Origin: Mangifera indica
Taxonomy: Eukaryota > Streptophyta > Magnoliopsida > Sapindales > Anacardiaceae
Direction: 5' to 3'
Assembly (NCBI RefSeq): GCF_011075055.1
Contig: NC_058138.1
Span: forward strand, 19,690,928 to 19,754,927
Length of the DNA stretch: 64,000 nt
Below are positions 1 to 11,269 of the stretch, piece after piece. Within the stretch, counting starts at the first letter, position 1. Each line of letters begins with the position of its first letter. Made by a program: the position numbers and the translations under genes. The notes beneath the pieces are model-generated. The model was not told where the DNA came from, searched no databases, and was given only the letters and a program-made list of their open reading frames with translations.

Positions 1-73
1 CCTATAATCACAGTAAATTTATGTTCTGAATTTAAGAGACACTTAGATGATTCGTATGAAAGCTAGAAATTAC

Positions 74-497
74 CTTCTTCTGGCAGCTTTGGCCCAGAGG
101 CTTCAAGTCCCTGTTAACTGTATCAATTTTCTTACGTACAACTGAAACTTCCTTCATCACCGGATCTGTCAAAGCTTCAAGCTCCTGTTAAAATTCATCA
201 GCAAAGATTATCTCATTAGCAAGAAACAAACATAGAATTTACTGAACAACTCACTTCTCGAATCTCAGCTAAGCGTCTAGTTGCTTCTTCAGCTTTTCCC
301 AGTTGAGCTTGGACTTTATCTCTCACTTCCATCTTCTTCTTCTCAATCTCTTCTTCTTTAGCTCGAAACAAAGCCAATGCGGATCTTGACATCTCCTCCT
401 CTTTGTCATCTCTACCAGGACTTCCATTGGAACTGATTAGTCCAGAGTTCTTAATCCGTTGAATCTGAGACTGTTGCTGCTCCTTCGGTGTAGCCAT
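74..497 (-). CDS. RAB6-interacting golgin-like protein (DUF662), 5' part only
   Basis: Two coding exons are visible: 497-255 (81 codons from ATG) and 184-74 (37 codons, phase 0). Both have good GT/AG junctions, and the gene runs off the left edge. The N-terminus (MATPKEQQQSQIQRIKNSG), the acidic stretch DDKEEEMSRSALALFRAKEEEIEKK (split here: DDKEEEMSRSALA, then LFRAKEEEIEKK) and the Lys/Glu-rich coiled coil that follows are characteristic of the plant DUF662 family annotated as RAB6-interacting golgin. Family members are small, coiled-coil proteins presumed to act at the Golgi; molecular function is poorly defined. The frame is open upstream of 497, but the conserved MATPKEQQQ start sets the initiator. 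From memory, a DUF662 gene lies close to a KIPK-type kinase in Arabidopsis, as here (KIPK-like gene at 14-17.7 kb). Confidence 0.85.
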
Positions 498-2528
498 TGT
501 TGTATGGACAGAGACCTTTTGTGCAATCTCTTCTTTTGTTTCTGGTAGATCTTTTCTCTTTAGAATGATGGCTCTCTTTCTGTTCTGGTAGTAGGTGAAT
601 GTAAACCAGACTGGCTTTAAAGAAATGGAAGCTAAATTCCTTACTCTGACCAAAATTATATTAACATTCATCAGAAATGACCAAAATGCCTTTGCTGCTT
701 TATAATAATGAAAGTTAGGAGAAGAATTTCACCTCAATCATCTTTTTAACTTTACTTTAACATCCTTCTTCATTATACTTTCTTTTTTTGGGTGTATTGA
801 AATTTAATTTTTCTAGTTTGGAGAGACAAGTTATTTGTAACTCATTCCCCTATGTTAAAAGGATATCCAAATGGACCTCATTTGTTAGGTAGCTTCTTCA
901 TAAGTCATTTAACTTCACAATTTGGTATTACTTGTTTAATAAAATTATAAATATAAGCAAATCATATTAACTTATTTATATCATCTGAAATGTTAGTTTG
1001 TGATTGGGCAACCTCATTATTTCTTTTTTCTTTTATTTTAAAACAATCAAATTAAATATTACTATATTAAGTTAAATAAATAAGTTTGTATACGAAATGT
1101 TACTCAATCAATAAGCCCATTACAAATATGAAATTTGTGTATAATATAATTTTGTTTGATTATGATGACATGATTTATGGTGATATTTAATGGTTGAAAG
1201 TATTTTTGGCAAGTCTTCCCTTTCAAGAAGAGAAGAGTGGTGCTTTGCCCGCAAGTTTTGATTGTGGAGTGGATGGTAAGGCCTCACCTACACAACAAAT
1301 GAATCACAACCTTAGTGGGCAAGACATAAATCTTCCTTTTTATTAGCCTTCCAGCTTGGATTTGTAACATAGAATCGTTGCTTTGACCTTTTCCCCCTTT
1401 TCTAATCACATTTTACTATTGGAAGATTTCCCATTTGGATCTCTAACTCGTCTTTTTCTTAATAATTTTCTCCATTCATTTTGCTTAAAAATAACAAAAA
1501 CGTTAAGAATAGTGAAGAATTTGATTAGAACTTAATGTGGGTTGTCTTGAAGCCTCAAGTGGCAATTATATACATTTAGTTTGTTAGAGGGTGGGTTTGC
1601 TTGTTCTCTCTTCTCCAATCATAAATCATACAGCTATATTCAATTAATAAATAAAATAAACTAACTTTTCACCCTTTTGTATCTTAATTCAAAGTGTAAG
1701 TGGACCATATTACATTGACAGATATGTCACTAACCCCACTTGGATCCCACACTCGTGGAAATCTTTTGAAACCAAAATTTGCCCATGCTTGTATAAAACT
1801 CAATCTGAAATGAGTATCTCTGCATTCAAATAGTAAATTATATTCCGATTCCCAGGTTGAATATGGCTTTTTGGTTGTGGGATCTGGGCAGTTCAAGGAA
1901 GCAAGAGTAAATTTCACGTTTTAAAAGTACGTAAAATTAGTATTAATGTATATTGTGGCGTTCCAAAGCGGAATGTGGTCAAGTCTGCCTACAATAACGT
2001 TTAATTTGGGGCCCTTTGCTTCTTTTTGCTTTCTCTTTTCCATCGTTCATGTATTAGAAGAATCATGTTCTTCATTATGCTTGCATTTTGTGGGCAGTGT
2101 AATTGTAATTAAAGCCTCGGTGGAATTTATTAACGGCTTTATCACGTGATGTGAATCACTTTATCAACCTAACTCTAATATTTTAGGTACTTAAAAGTCT
2201 TAAACCCGTGATTAAAGTTGAATAAATAAGTCACGCTAGAGTCACAGAAGGAAAAAGGAAAGAGGCGTGTCCCTTTATAACAAATATATGAAAGTTTTAC
2301 ACCTAAATTACCTGCTCTAGTGGTTATTGGTCTAATGATTGTGCATCAGAGATTGCTTGTCTAACGAAGTTGGACAGGATTCTCCGGCATAAAAAAAAAG
2401 AAAGTTGTTCTAGATAAAAACCATTAACTCATGCTGCATTTTTACAATGACAACTCCTGAATCCAAACAGATACTCCTTTAGCTGTTCCATCCTGTACTT
2501 CACAACTCAGCTTATATGCAGAATTCCT
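498..2528. other. Intergenic region between golgin and COAD genes
   Basis: AT-rich sequence holding the promoter and 5' UTR of the golgin gene (about 500-1500) and the 3' flank of COAD (about 2200-2528). Short open frames here, such as 1684-1917 (-) and 1946-2149 (+), show no recognisable family and no conserved splice context. I see no RNA gene or clear transposon. Confidence 0.5.
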
Positions 2529-4805
2529 TCAATCCTTCTGTGTCCCAAATTTATTCTGTAGGCTGTTGTTCTCAGCCTTGAGCAGTTCTTTTTCAGCCTT
2601 CTCATCCCTAAGTTGTTCTCTTTTGGCCTTCTCAGCCTCAAGCGGTTCTTTTTTGGCCACCTCAGTAAGCTGTTCCTTTTTGGCCTTCTCAGACTCAAGC
2701 TTCCTTAAGGTTGTTGAACTTAGTTTATCCCCAGTGGATCCTTCAGAAACTAGATCCACAACTTCAATCTGTACATCATTCTCAATGCTAAAGTTTATTC
2801 TTCAAAAAAGCTGCTAAGGACATGTAGATAAAATTATTGACACAAACTGAAACTAAAACCTTAAGCTGTGAGAGAATTTTATCAGCTCTCTTCTTATTAA
2901 CTGACATGCCACCAGGTAATGTCTCTTTGCTGCCAGAATATCAAACACAATAGTCAAGAATATTTCAACTACAACTTTCTTCTGAGATAAAAGATTATCA
3001 TACTTACGGAATTTGGGGCAACCAGATAAATCTTTCATTTTATTCTATATCTATTATTACTGGAACTCCCAAATCAAGATGAATAGACATCAGACAACAA
3101 AAAACTGAAGACAAATAAGACTCACTAAATTGATTCAGGGATTTTGAACATTAACGCAAGTAATAAATTATTTACAAGTATTCATACATTTAAATGAATT
3201 CAAATACCCATACATGTCAAAAGCTTAAGAAAACAAGATATTGGGGACTCATTTTTCATATACAAGTGAATACGACAACTGTTTAAGAAATTTGAAAGAA
3301 AAAAAAAAAAAGATCTGCTACACAACCTAAAAGTAAGATGTCAAAGAGAAAGAGTAAGCAATAACATACCTGACAATAATTGCTTCTAAATTTTCATCAA
3401 TAATTGAAGGGCCATAAGGATCGGTAATGGGTTCAGCTTGCACTTTAAGCTCTGGTTTAATAGACTAAAATTTTTTCAGGAAAAAGAAAATTAAAAGGAT
3501 CAATTCTAGAGCACATACAAGGGGAAAGGTTCATACACATTGACCATGCCAAAGGAAATCAAATAAGAACACCACATAAATATTTCATTTAAAATCGCAG
3601 GGCCTAAGTCTATGCGTTTCACCACCAGCCAAGCCCACAAGGCAAGTCTGACATAAATAAATCATTTGCCAGTTTGGAGTACTAGCATAAAATCACAAAA
3701 CACAAGAACCCAGTATGTTTTTTTCTCGTTAAAATTGAGAACTGGAGCACAGAACATACTTCCTTGTACTGGATACCTTGATGTAATTTTCAACATTATG
3801 CATCCTTTCCTCAATGGACTGTATTAACTCAGGGAACTGCATATATGGGAACAAAGAACCAAAGCTTGACATATTAGAAGACAGCAGAAATAGACTTGTA
3901 TCAAAAAATTGTTTCTCTCACAAATTAACAGATGAAATTGAAAGGCAATAATCATAAGAGTTCACATGGGAATTTATTTCAACAAATTAAAATGTAACCA
4001 GAAGTCATTATTAAAGAAGTTTTAGACAAGCCAATACTAGCAGCTGCTTGACCTGAATATTAAAAATAATAATAATTATGTGCCTTGACTAACTAATTTA
4101 AGGAAATAGTTCTAATAGCCATTCTGATTGGCTATTGCAACAAGATAAACTGTTATTGAATGCAAGTTTTTTTTTTTTTTGGTTAAGTAATGCAAGTTTC
4201 TAATAATAAGTAAATAACAATGCAGTTATAATAAAAATCATTTAATTCAATAAAATTTACATAAGCAAAACAACCTCATTGCCACTGGTCGTCCCAGCTT
4301 TTATCTGGAACTTTTAGAATCAAGATAAAAACGAAAGGAAAATTTCAAAACGTGACCGATGCTATCAACCAGCTAAGTCCTTTAAAAATGAATCAGAAAT
4401 GAATTTATCGAAATTAGAAACTGAATTACATGCAATCAGTTCAAAGGTGAGTTAACACAACATATTTTAAGTCAACCCCTAAAAAGAAAGAGAAAAAATT
4501 AATGCTCAGAACTAAATTTAAATATGACCTGTTTGTTAGCCAACAGTGGACCGTCACAAACTCCGACAACGATACGATCCTTGGCCAGCTCCGCCGCTGC
4601 CTGGTTTTATTTCAAATAAAATACTTCTTGAAGTAAAGACTATGGTGATCACAATAATGAACATGTAAAAAAGAGAAAGAAATACCTTGAGAAAGAGGCG
4701 ATGTCCGTCATGTAACCGGTCAAAGGTGCCGCCAAGAACAACGGCTTCGTATGAATTTGGCGGAGAAATCTTTGAATTCACAACAGATTCTTCCAATATC
4801 TCCAT
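2529..4805 (-). CDS. COAD: Phosphopantetheine adenylyltransferase (CoA biosynthesis)
   Basis: Six exons: 4805-4686, 4600-4529, 3836-3777, 3464-3370, 2929-2860 and 2768-2529, giving 218 residues with phases that agree at every junction. The enzyme transfers AMP from ATP to 4'-phosphopantetheine, the penultimate step of CoA synthesis, in the cytosol. The nucleotidyltransferase signature is clear: [14 protein letters not shown] (residues about 22-35) includes the HxGH-type site, here [12 protein letters not shown] and the SSTTLRK motif near residue 145 (ISSTTLRK in other plants) also match the plant family. The last exon is longer than I recall for Arabidopsis. After TTLRK it encodes four near-identical 9-10-residue units (about residues 142-181) and a short tail, [13 protein letters not shown] in character, predicted to be a charged helix. 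The core enzyme looks intact. Downstream lies about 300 bp of 3' flank before the intergenic region. Confidence 0.92.
2581..2697 (-). repeat. Coding minisatellite in COAD last exon (4 units of 27-30 nt)
   Basis: Four head-to-tail units lie at 2668-2697, 2641-2667, 2611-2640 and 2581-2610. On the minus strand they encode [29 protein letters not shown] and [10 protein letters not shown]. All unit lengths are multiples of three, so the frame is kept. Confidence 0.85.
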
Positions 4806-5052
4806 TTATTTAACAAAGAAGAAGAATACTCAAGCGTCGTTTTATCTTTTTCCGGTTTTCTAGTTGCATTGATTTAGGTCTACCAAATTCGTTAAGAGTT
4901 TCATGCTCCTCGAGGTAGGTAGCAGCTGACACAGTGAGCTCTCAACTGTCAAGATGCAGAATTCTGCGGGTAAGGAGACGGATCGGGTCATACAAGTCCT
5001 ATCGCATTTGAATAGTATGGGCTCAAATTTGGGTTTAAAAAACATTTTAAAA

Positions 5053-5482
5053 GTCATTTAGTTCGAATTTAAATATTATTTTAATAATTTATCTTTTATT
5101 ATTTTATTTAATTTATTAATGATTAATAATATTTTATTATTAATATTGATATAATAACTAATATAAAATAGTAATTTAATTATCATTTTTATTTTACATA
5201 TTAAAAAATTATTACGGTATTTTGAATTTTATTATAATTATATTATTATTTATTAATTTTTTAAAATAAAAATAATTTTATTTTTAATTAATATAATAAA
5301 TAATTTAAAAATAATTAAATAAAATAATTTATTAGTATTTTTTATTATCTTTAATCAAATAATAATTATTTATATTTATTAAATTTTATTAAATATAATA
5401 ATTTTTTTATTTAATAATTTTTCAGCTACTCTTTAAATAATTTTTTTATTTTAATAATAAAATATTTTTCGATCAAATGCTC
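5053..5482. mobile_element. AT-rich MITE, family A copy 1
   Basis: A stretch of about 430 bp, very AT-rich. It has imperfect terminal inverted repeats: the left end reads GTCATTTAGTTCGAATTTAAA, and the right end read on the other strand gives GAGCATTTGATCGAAAAATA. The internal sequence, for example TTTTTAATTAATATAATAAATAAT and the run TTATCTTTAATCAAATAATAA, recurs at 19.7-20.1, 59.65-60.13 and 60.22-60.67 kb. No coding capacity. Ends are judged by eye. Confidence 0.6.
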
Positions 5483-5756
5483 AAAAAATAGGACAACTGC
5501 TGGGTTGGGTTAAACTGGCTGAGTAGCGCACGATACGACATCGTTTGAATCACAAAACTAGCTGGGCACTAGCACGTTATTCATAGGAATCTGGTTGGAG
5601 AGGAGAACTATACGGCATCGTTTTAACTGATCCCGAGTTCCGACGCTTTTATACTCACGTCCGTGACGTCCCTTTTCCAGAATCCAAATAGTATCAATGA
5701 TGCAATTGTCATTATAGTCTCAGCTAGCCATCAAACTCGTCCTCTGTACCGCTAAC

Positions 5757-8700
5757 ATGCGCTCAAAGACAAAATCGCCTACTTCTATGACGGTAAAGTT
5801 CTTTCCTCGCATTTTCTCTTTGTCAATTTCATTGAAACTAAACCCTAGCCATACTTTAGTTCGCCTTACCCAGCATTTTGCTTTACTGTTTATATGCCTC
5901 GCATGTTCTGAAGCCAAAATCAATTAATTAGTTCCAATTTAAACGTTAGTAACTAGCGCGCATGGGCAATTACAGTTTTATAGAGACTCATGATTTATAT
6001 TTTATGTTTTTCTTAATCAGATTGATTTAAGTGTCGCAACTAGTCATATATCAATTTTTTTTTTTTTTTGTGTATGTGGAGTTAAATATGTTATTGATTA
6101 TGTGAGGGTTGACGGTTATTGCAGGAGATGTGGGTAGTGTGTACTTTGGGCCTAACCATCCTATGAAGCCACATCGGCTTTGTATGGCACACCATCTCGT
6201 TCTATCATATGAGCTTCACAAGAAGATGGAAGTTTATGTTAGTGACTTCTTCAATTTCTGCATGCTGGGTTAATTTCTTGTACAGGAACATGTAGTTTAT
6301 TTAACTGTCTTTTTTTTTTTTTTTTGTAGCGTCCCCACAAGGCCTACCCTGTGGAGCTTGCACAGTTCCATTCTGCTGAGTATGTTGAATTCTTACACCG
6401 GATTACCCCTGACACTCAACATTTGTTCTCACATGAATTAGCTAAATGTATGACCTTTTTTATTAGATTTTGGGATTAATTTTTAGGTCTTTTTGTTGCA
6501 AATTTAAGTAGTTTGTTTCTACTATTCTCAGATAATCTTGGAGAAGATTGCCCTGTCTTTGAAAACTTGTTCGAATTTTGTCAAATTTATGCTGGTGGGA
6601 CAATAGGTAATTTGAACTTATGTTGTTGCTGTTAAACTTAGTCACCATCTTTTTATATAATTTTAGGTAAAAGATACATTTACCTTTTATCTCAAGAGCT
6701 AACTACATATTGTCACTTTCTCATAGATGCTGCACGTAGATTAAACAATCAGCTCTGTGACATTGCCATAAATTGGGCGGGGGGGTTACACCATGCGAAG
6801 AAGTGTGAAGCTTCTGGTTTCTGTTACATTAATGACTTGGTCTTGGGGATCTTGGAGCTTTTGAAATACCATGCCCGTGTGTTGTATATTGATATAGATG
6901 TCCATCATGGAGATGGTGTTGAAGAAGCTTTTTATTTCACAGACAGGTAAGGAACTTCTGATTTGAACATGATCTTGATTAGAAATCAATGGTAAATCTG
7001 TGAGAAAGTTTAAACTTTTAAGCAGTTGTAGATAGCTGTGACAACAGTATTTTTTTATGACAAATGTAATGTATTTTAGATAAATTTACATGGTTGCCCA
7101 TTTTTTAAAGTTATTTTATGCACCTTTTGTAGCTTCTAAGTTGCTGCAAGGAATCTTTTGCATGCATGATTCAACTCTTTGTCATCTTTTTGAAGTTTAT
7201 AATGACATGTATGTGAAGATGATCTAGGTAATTGACATCATTAGGTATCTCAGAGACTCTGCCATCTTGATTGAGAAGGTTTTTTTAATGGAACAAAAAT
7301 TTGTGTGGTTGCTTTTTTGCTTTTACTTTGTAGTTAGAAATCTCATCTTTATGGTTCTGAATGTAAGTTAATTGATCATTAAATAGTGCTGACTGAGTGC
7401 ACTAAAGAAGCAAAACTTTAATTCTGAAGGTGATTACGTGAAAGAAAGGCATTAATATTCTCATGTGCTTGTTGTAATTCCTTTCTTCTGTTTTTAATTT
7501 GGAAAAGTTCACCGTGACAGGGTGATGACTGTTAGTTTTCACAAGTTTGGGGATATGTTCTTTCCTGGAACTGGGGATGTTAAGGTACTTTCAATGCCTT
7601 TCATTTTTTTTTTTTTTGTGGCGTTTCTATTTTCTAATCCATTATATTGAATTGATAAATAGAAATCATTTACATGAAGGAAATAGGAGAAAGAGAAGGC
7701 AAATATTATGCTATAAATGTCCCACTCAAGGATGGAATTGATGACACTAGCTTCACTCGGCTTTTCAAGACAGTAAGTTCTAACTCCAAGCTATTAATCA
7801 CTCAATGATAGTTAGTTTTGGGTCGATTGTGTTAGAGTAACTTTTGTTTGCGTATACCTTTTTTTTAGATTATCTCCAAGGTTGTTGAGACATATGTACC
7901 GGGTGTCATAGTTCTTCAATGTGGGGCAGATTCTCTTGCTGGAGATCGCTTAGGCTGTTTCAATCTCTCCATTGATGGTGCATATATCTTTGTAATATAT
8001 ATATATATTTTTTAAATTCTTCTCAATTCATTGTTAAAATTTCGAGCATTTTTTTCCCTTTTTCTTCTGTCAAAGTCTTAAAATGTTCCTTGGTCTTAAG
8101 CTAGTTGGCAATGGTTCAATCGATTTTGTTGTTGTCAACTTTTCCTTTGTGGCAACACTTTTTGCAGGGCATGCTGAATGTGTTCGGTTTGTGAAGAAAT
8201 TCAATTTGCCCTTGCTGGTATGTTCTTATTTGATTGAGTGATAGCATCAGTTTATTAGTATTGTAAACTTAATATAAAGAGGAACCTCTATCCTGCAGGT
8301 TACAGGAGGTGGGGGATACACAAAAGAAAATGTTGCTCGATGTTGGACTGTTGAAACAGGAGTACTTTTGGATACAGAGCTTCCCAATGGTAAGCTAAGA
8401 TGACTTGATCTGTTCTTTCAATTTAATGCTTCTTTTGCAGGCCATGCTATGGTGCAATTTAATTTTATTCTTTTAATGTCAATGTGTTATGATATGTTAT
8501 TTTGTCGGATATAATTTACAGTCTTTAATAGCAAATTTTGGTTAATAAATTGAGTAGGCACTATAAATTTCTTTTATTTTGTTGATGCCTTTGCAAGATT
8601 TAAACAATGTTGAAAGATTTTGTTTTTTGTATGATGAACAAGATTTACATATAATTTACATGAAATGATCAGACAGGGCTGCATTATAATGGTAGTCAAA

Positions 8701-10499
8701 ATGTAATATATTTGATCTGGTTCCACTTGGCTGTTTAAGAAGGTGGGAAACCTGAGTCGCTTTGGGGTATTAGAATTTAGTTTAGAAGGTTAAGTTGTAC
8801 TATTGAAATATCTTGGATCAACTAGTAGGAACTTTTTAGTAAATTTTAAACCATGTGGTAAACTTTTAAAGCTGTAGAAAGTGTCCAGATTCTTATTGGT
8901 CTCTCCATGTTGCTGGTGGTGCATGCGCTTTTTACTGAAGAGAACTCATTCTTCACATGTAATTGTTTACAATTGAAAAATAAAATAAAAGGGCTAATTG
9001 CCGGGAGCTTAGGTGGAAATAAGTTCTCATATTGAGATTTAGAGCAATTTAGGATTATTTCTGTTCTGCATGTTTAAAAGGCGATGTGTATTATGATTTT
9101 CAATTGCTTTCAATTGATGTTTGACATATTCATACTGCTTGATTGCTTTACTGAAAATGGCCTTATCTTGATGGCATATCCCCTTTTTGTTTTAAGAATT
9201 TAGTTTTTTTGTATTCTGAAACTGCTACTAATTTGATGTTTTTGCAGAGATCCCAGAGAATGAATACATCAAGTATTTTGCCCCTGAATGTTCATTGAGG
9301 ATTCCAACAGGGCATATAGTATGTAATTTCTAAGTAATTGGCATGTTTTATATTACTTCACTTATCAAGCTCTTCTCCTTATTGATGAATTTATATAATG
9401 AGCGTTTTGAGTACATGTAATGGTATAAGTTGACTTTAACAAGAGCAGATTAGTGGGAGCAAGTTTGTGAAATTACAAAGATCATTATGATGTTTGTGTT
9501 CAACAGTAACCTCTGAACAGCTTCCTGATTATCTTTCTTTATTTTCATTGATCAAGCAGGAGAATTTGAATAGCAAATCATATCTTAGCACAATAAAAAT
9601 GCAAGTATTGGAAAATCTTCGGTGCATCCAACATGCTCCAAGTGTTCAAATGCAGGAGGTGAGCAGTATTTCAATAGCTGCTGAACAAATCCACTAATTG
9701 TTAAAGCCAATGTATTTGTACCATCTTAAGTATTGCCACTTGTGCTTGGGTTTACATCTTTTGGAAAGTTCTTATTTACTCTTGAACTAGGCAAGTGACA
9801 AAATCTTGTGTTACATGCACTTTTACATTGATACTTCATTAATACATCATTCATCAACTTTGCACACTCGTTTTCCCTTAGAATAGCTTTGACCCAAACA
9901 TTGGCCTGATCTATCCATCTAGTTGCCATGGTGGATACCATCAAAATAGTTTTTAATATTTCACTGCATCTGAAATTTTGATCCATTCTTTACATATTCC
10001 TGATGATCCAAATATGGAGCTCATGTCAAGACTGCAGTCATTTCCAATTAACAAATATGTTTCTGTGTAAATCTTTTGTAAGACAGACTCTTTCAGGTTG
10101 ACCTAAAACTTTGAATTGCTATTGATTTGGATGACAACTTATTTGCTGTCTGCAGCTAATGCTATGGTATTTAGTTTATAATTTTGTTGTTCTAATGGCA
10201 TTAATTTGTGTTGCAAGGTTCCACCTGACTTCTATATTCCTGATTTTGATGAGGATGAGCAGAACCCTGATGAACGAGTGGATCGTAAGTGAAATCCTCA
10301 AAATTTTTTGCATCTCTACTCCTGGGTTCTTGCGCTTGAATATATATCCATTTGATTTGTGAAATTTCCTTTCTATTATGGCTAATTTTTTCTTCCGGTA
10401 AACAATGTGTTTGTAGAGCACACTCAAGACAAGCAAATCCAACGTGATGATGAATTTTATGAAGGAGACAATGATAATGATCACATGGAGGTTGGGTAA
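5757..10499 (+). CDS. HDA9: Class I (RPD3-type) histone deacetylase, HDA9-like, with exon-1 frameshift
   Basis: Fourteen exons are recognisable: 5757-5792, 6125-6237, 6330-6447, 6532-6606, 6727-6946, 7521-7584, 7680-7772, 7869-7977, 8168-8217, 8299-8389, 9248-9318, 9560-9658, 10218-10284 and 10417-10499. The product removes acetyl groups from histone lysines in the nucleus as part of co-repressor complexes. The Zn site and charge relay are present: [41 protein letters not shown] and [11 protein letters not shown]. The acidic C-terminus ([26 protein letters not shown]) is typical of HDA9. Exons 2-14 are open and in phase throughout. Exon 1 is not: between ATG at 5757 and the donor at 5793 it has 36 nt where the phase of exon 2 needs 37. 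The conserved start [14 protein letters not shown] therefore reads through only if one G near 5768 is restored. As written, translation from 5757 stops in exon 2 after about 25 codons. The first in-frame Met otherwise is at 6163. Confidence 0.9.
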
Positions 10500-11269
10500 A
10501 CTAGAGCAAAACACTCATTGTTTCCTTTTTGATAGATTGTTTTGGTCAATCTTAGCAACATTTGGTTTCAGTATTTGAGGGACTGATGTATTTAAATTAC
10601 AAATTTTGGCCAAATCATGTTGTAAGTGTTAAGGGTTATCACATGTATCTGCTTATATTGTCAGCTGAATTGTTTTTAACTAGTCAAACTTCCAGTTCTA
10701 GTGATAACACAGACATAGCTTTATTTCTTGAATTTAGCAAAATTAAATAATCAGTGGCTTTAACTTTGCAAAAATTTCCAAGTATCTTAGAATTGAAATT
10801 CTTGGATGAACAGTGGACAAATGAGTGTAACCAATCACTTTGGTCTCAATAACCTTGATAGTAATAACAACATGGGCATTATTAAATTAAGAGTCAATGA
10901 GAAATTCTTGAAGATTATATTTTCCATTTAAGTTTGAGTGTAGAAATAAATTATTTGAAAATAATTATATAAATATTCATTAGCTCGTAACAATTTAATG
11001 TAAATATGATATAATTTCACAGTACTTGATCTTTTTCCTTCTGGCTTTGCAACCATGAACAATTTTTTTACTTTCATAGGCTAAAGGATGACTTGATGTA
11101 AATATAGGGAATACAATGTCAACTGAGGTCTTTTATATTACATGATGATGACTGTGGATGAATGTAACTTGTTCAGATCACTACTAAAACATTATGCAGT
11201 AAAAGAATAAATGCTCACCAAGATTAACCCCAACAGCATATAGCAACTTCCAACCAGGAGTTTCAGAAT
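10500..11269. other. Convergent 3' flanks of HDA9 and LMW-PTP
   Basis: AT-rich sequence between two converging genes. It should hold both 3' UTRs and polyadenylation regions. I see no further gene or clear repeat. Confidence 0.5.

Noticed and set aside
498..671. Upstream extension of the golgin open frame
   Set aside because: The frame stays open but the added residues are not conserved, and the family start MATPKEQQQ begins at 497.
10176..10514. 112-codon minus-strand frame over the HDA9 3' exons
   Set aside because: Overlaps verified HDA9 exons 13 and 14 and shows no family similarity.
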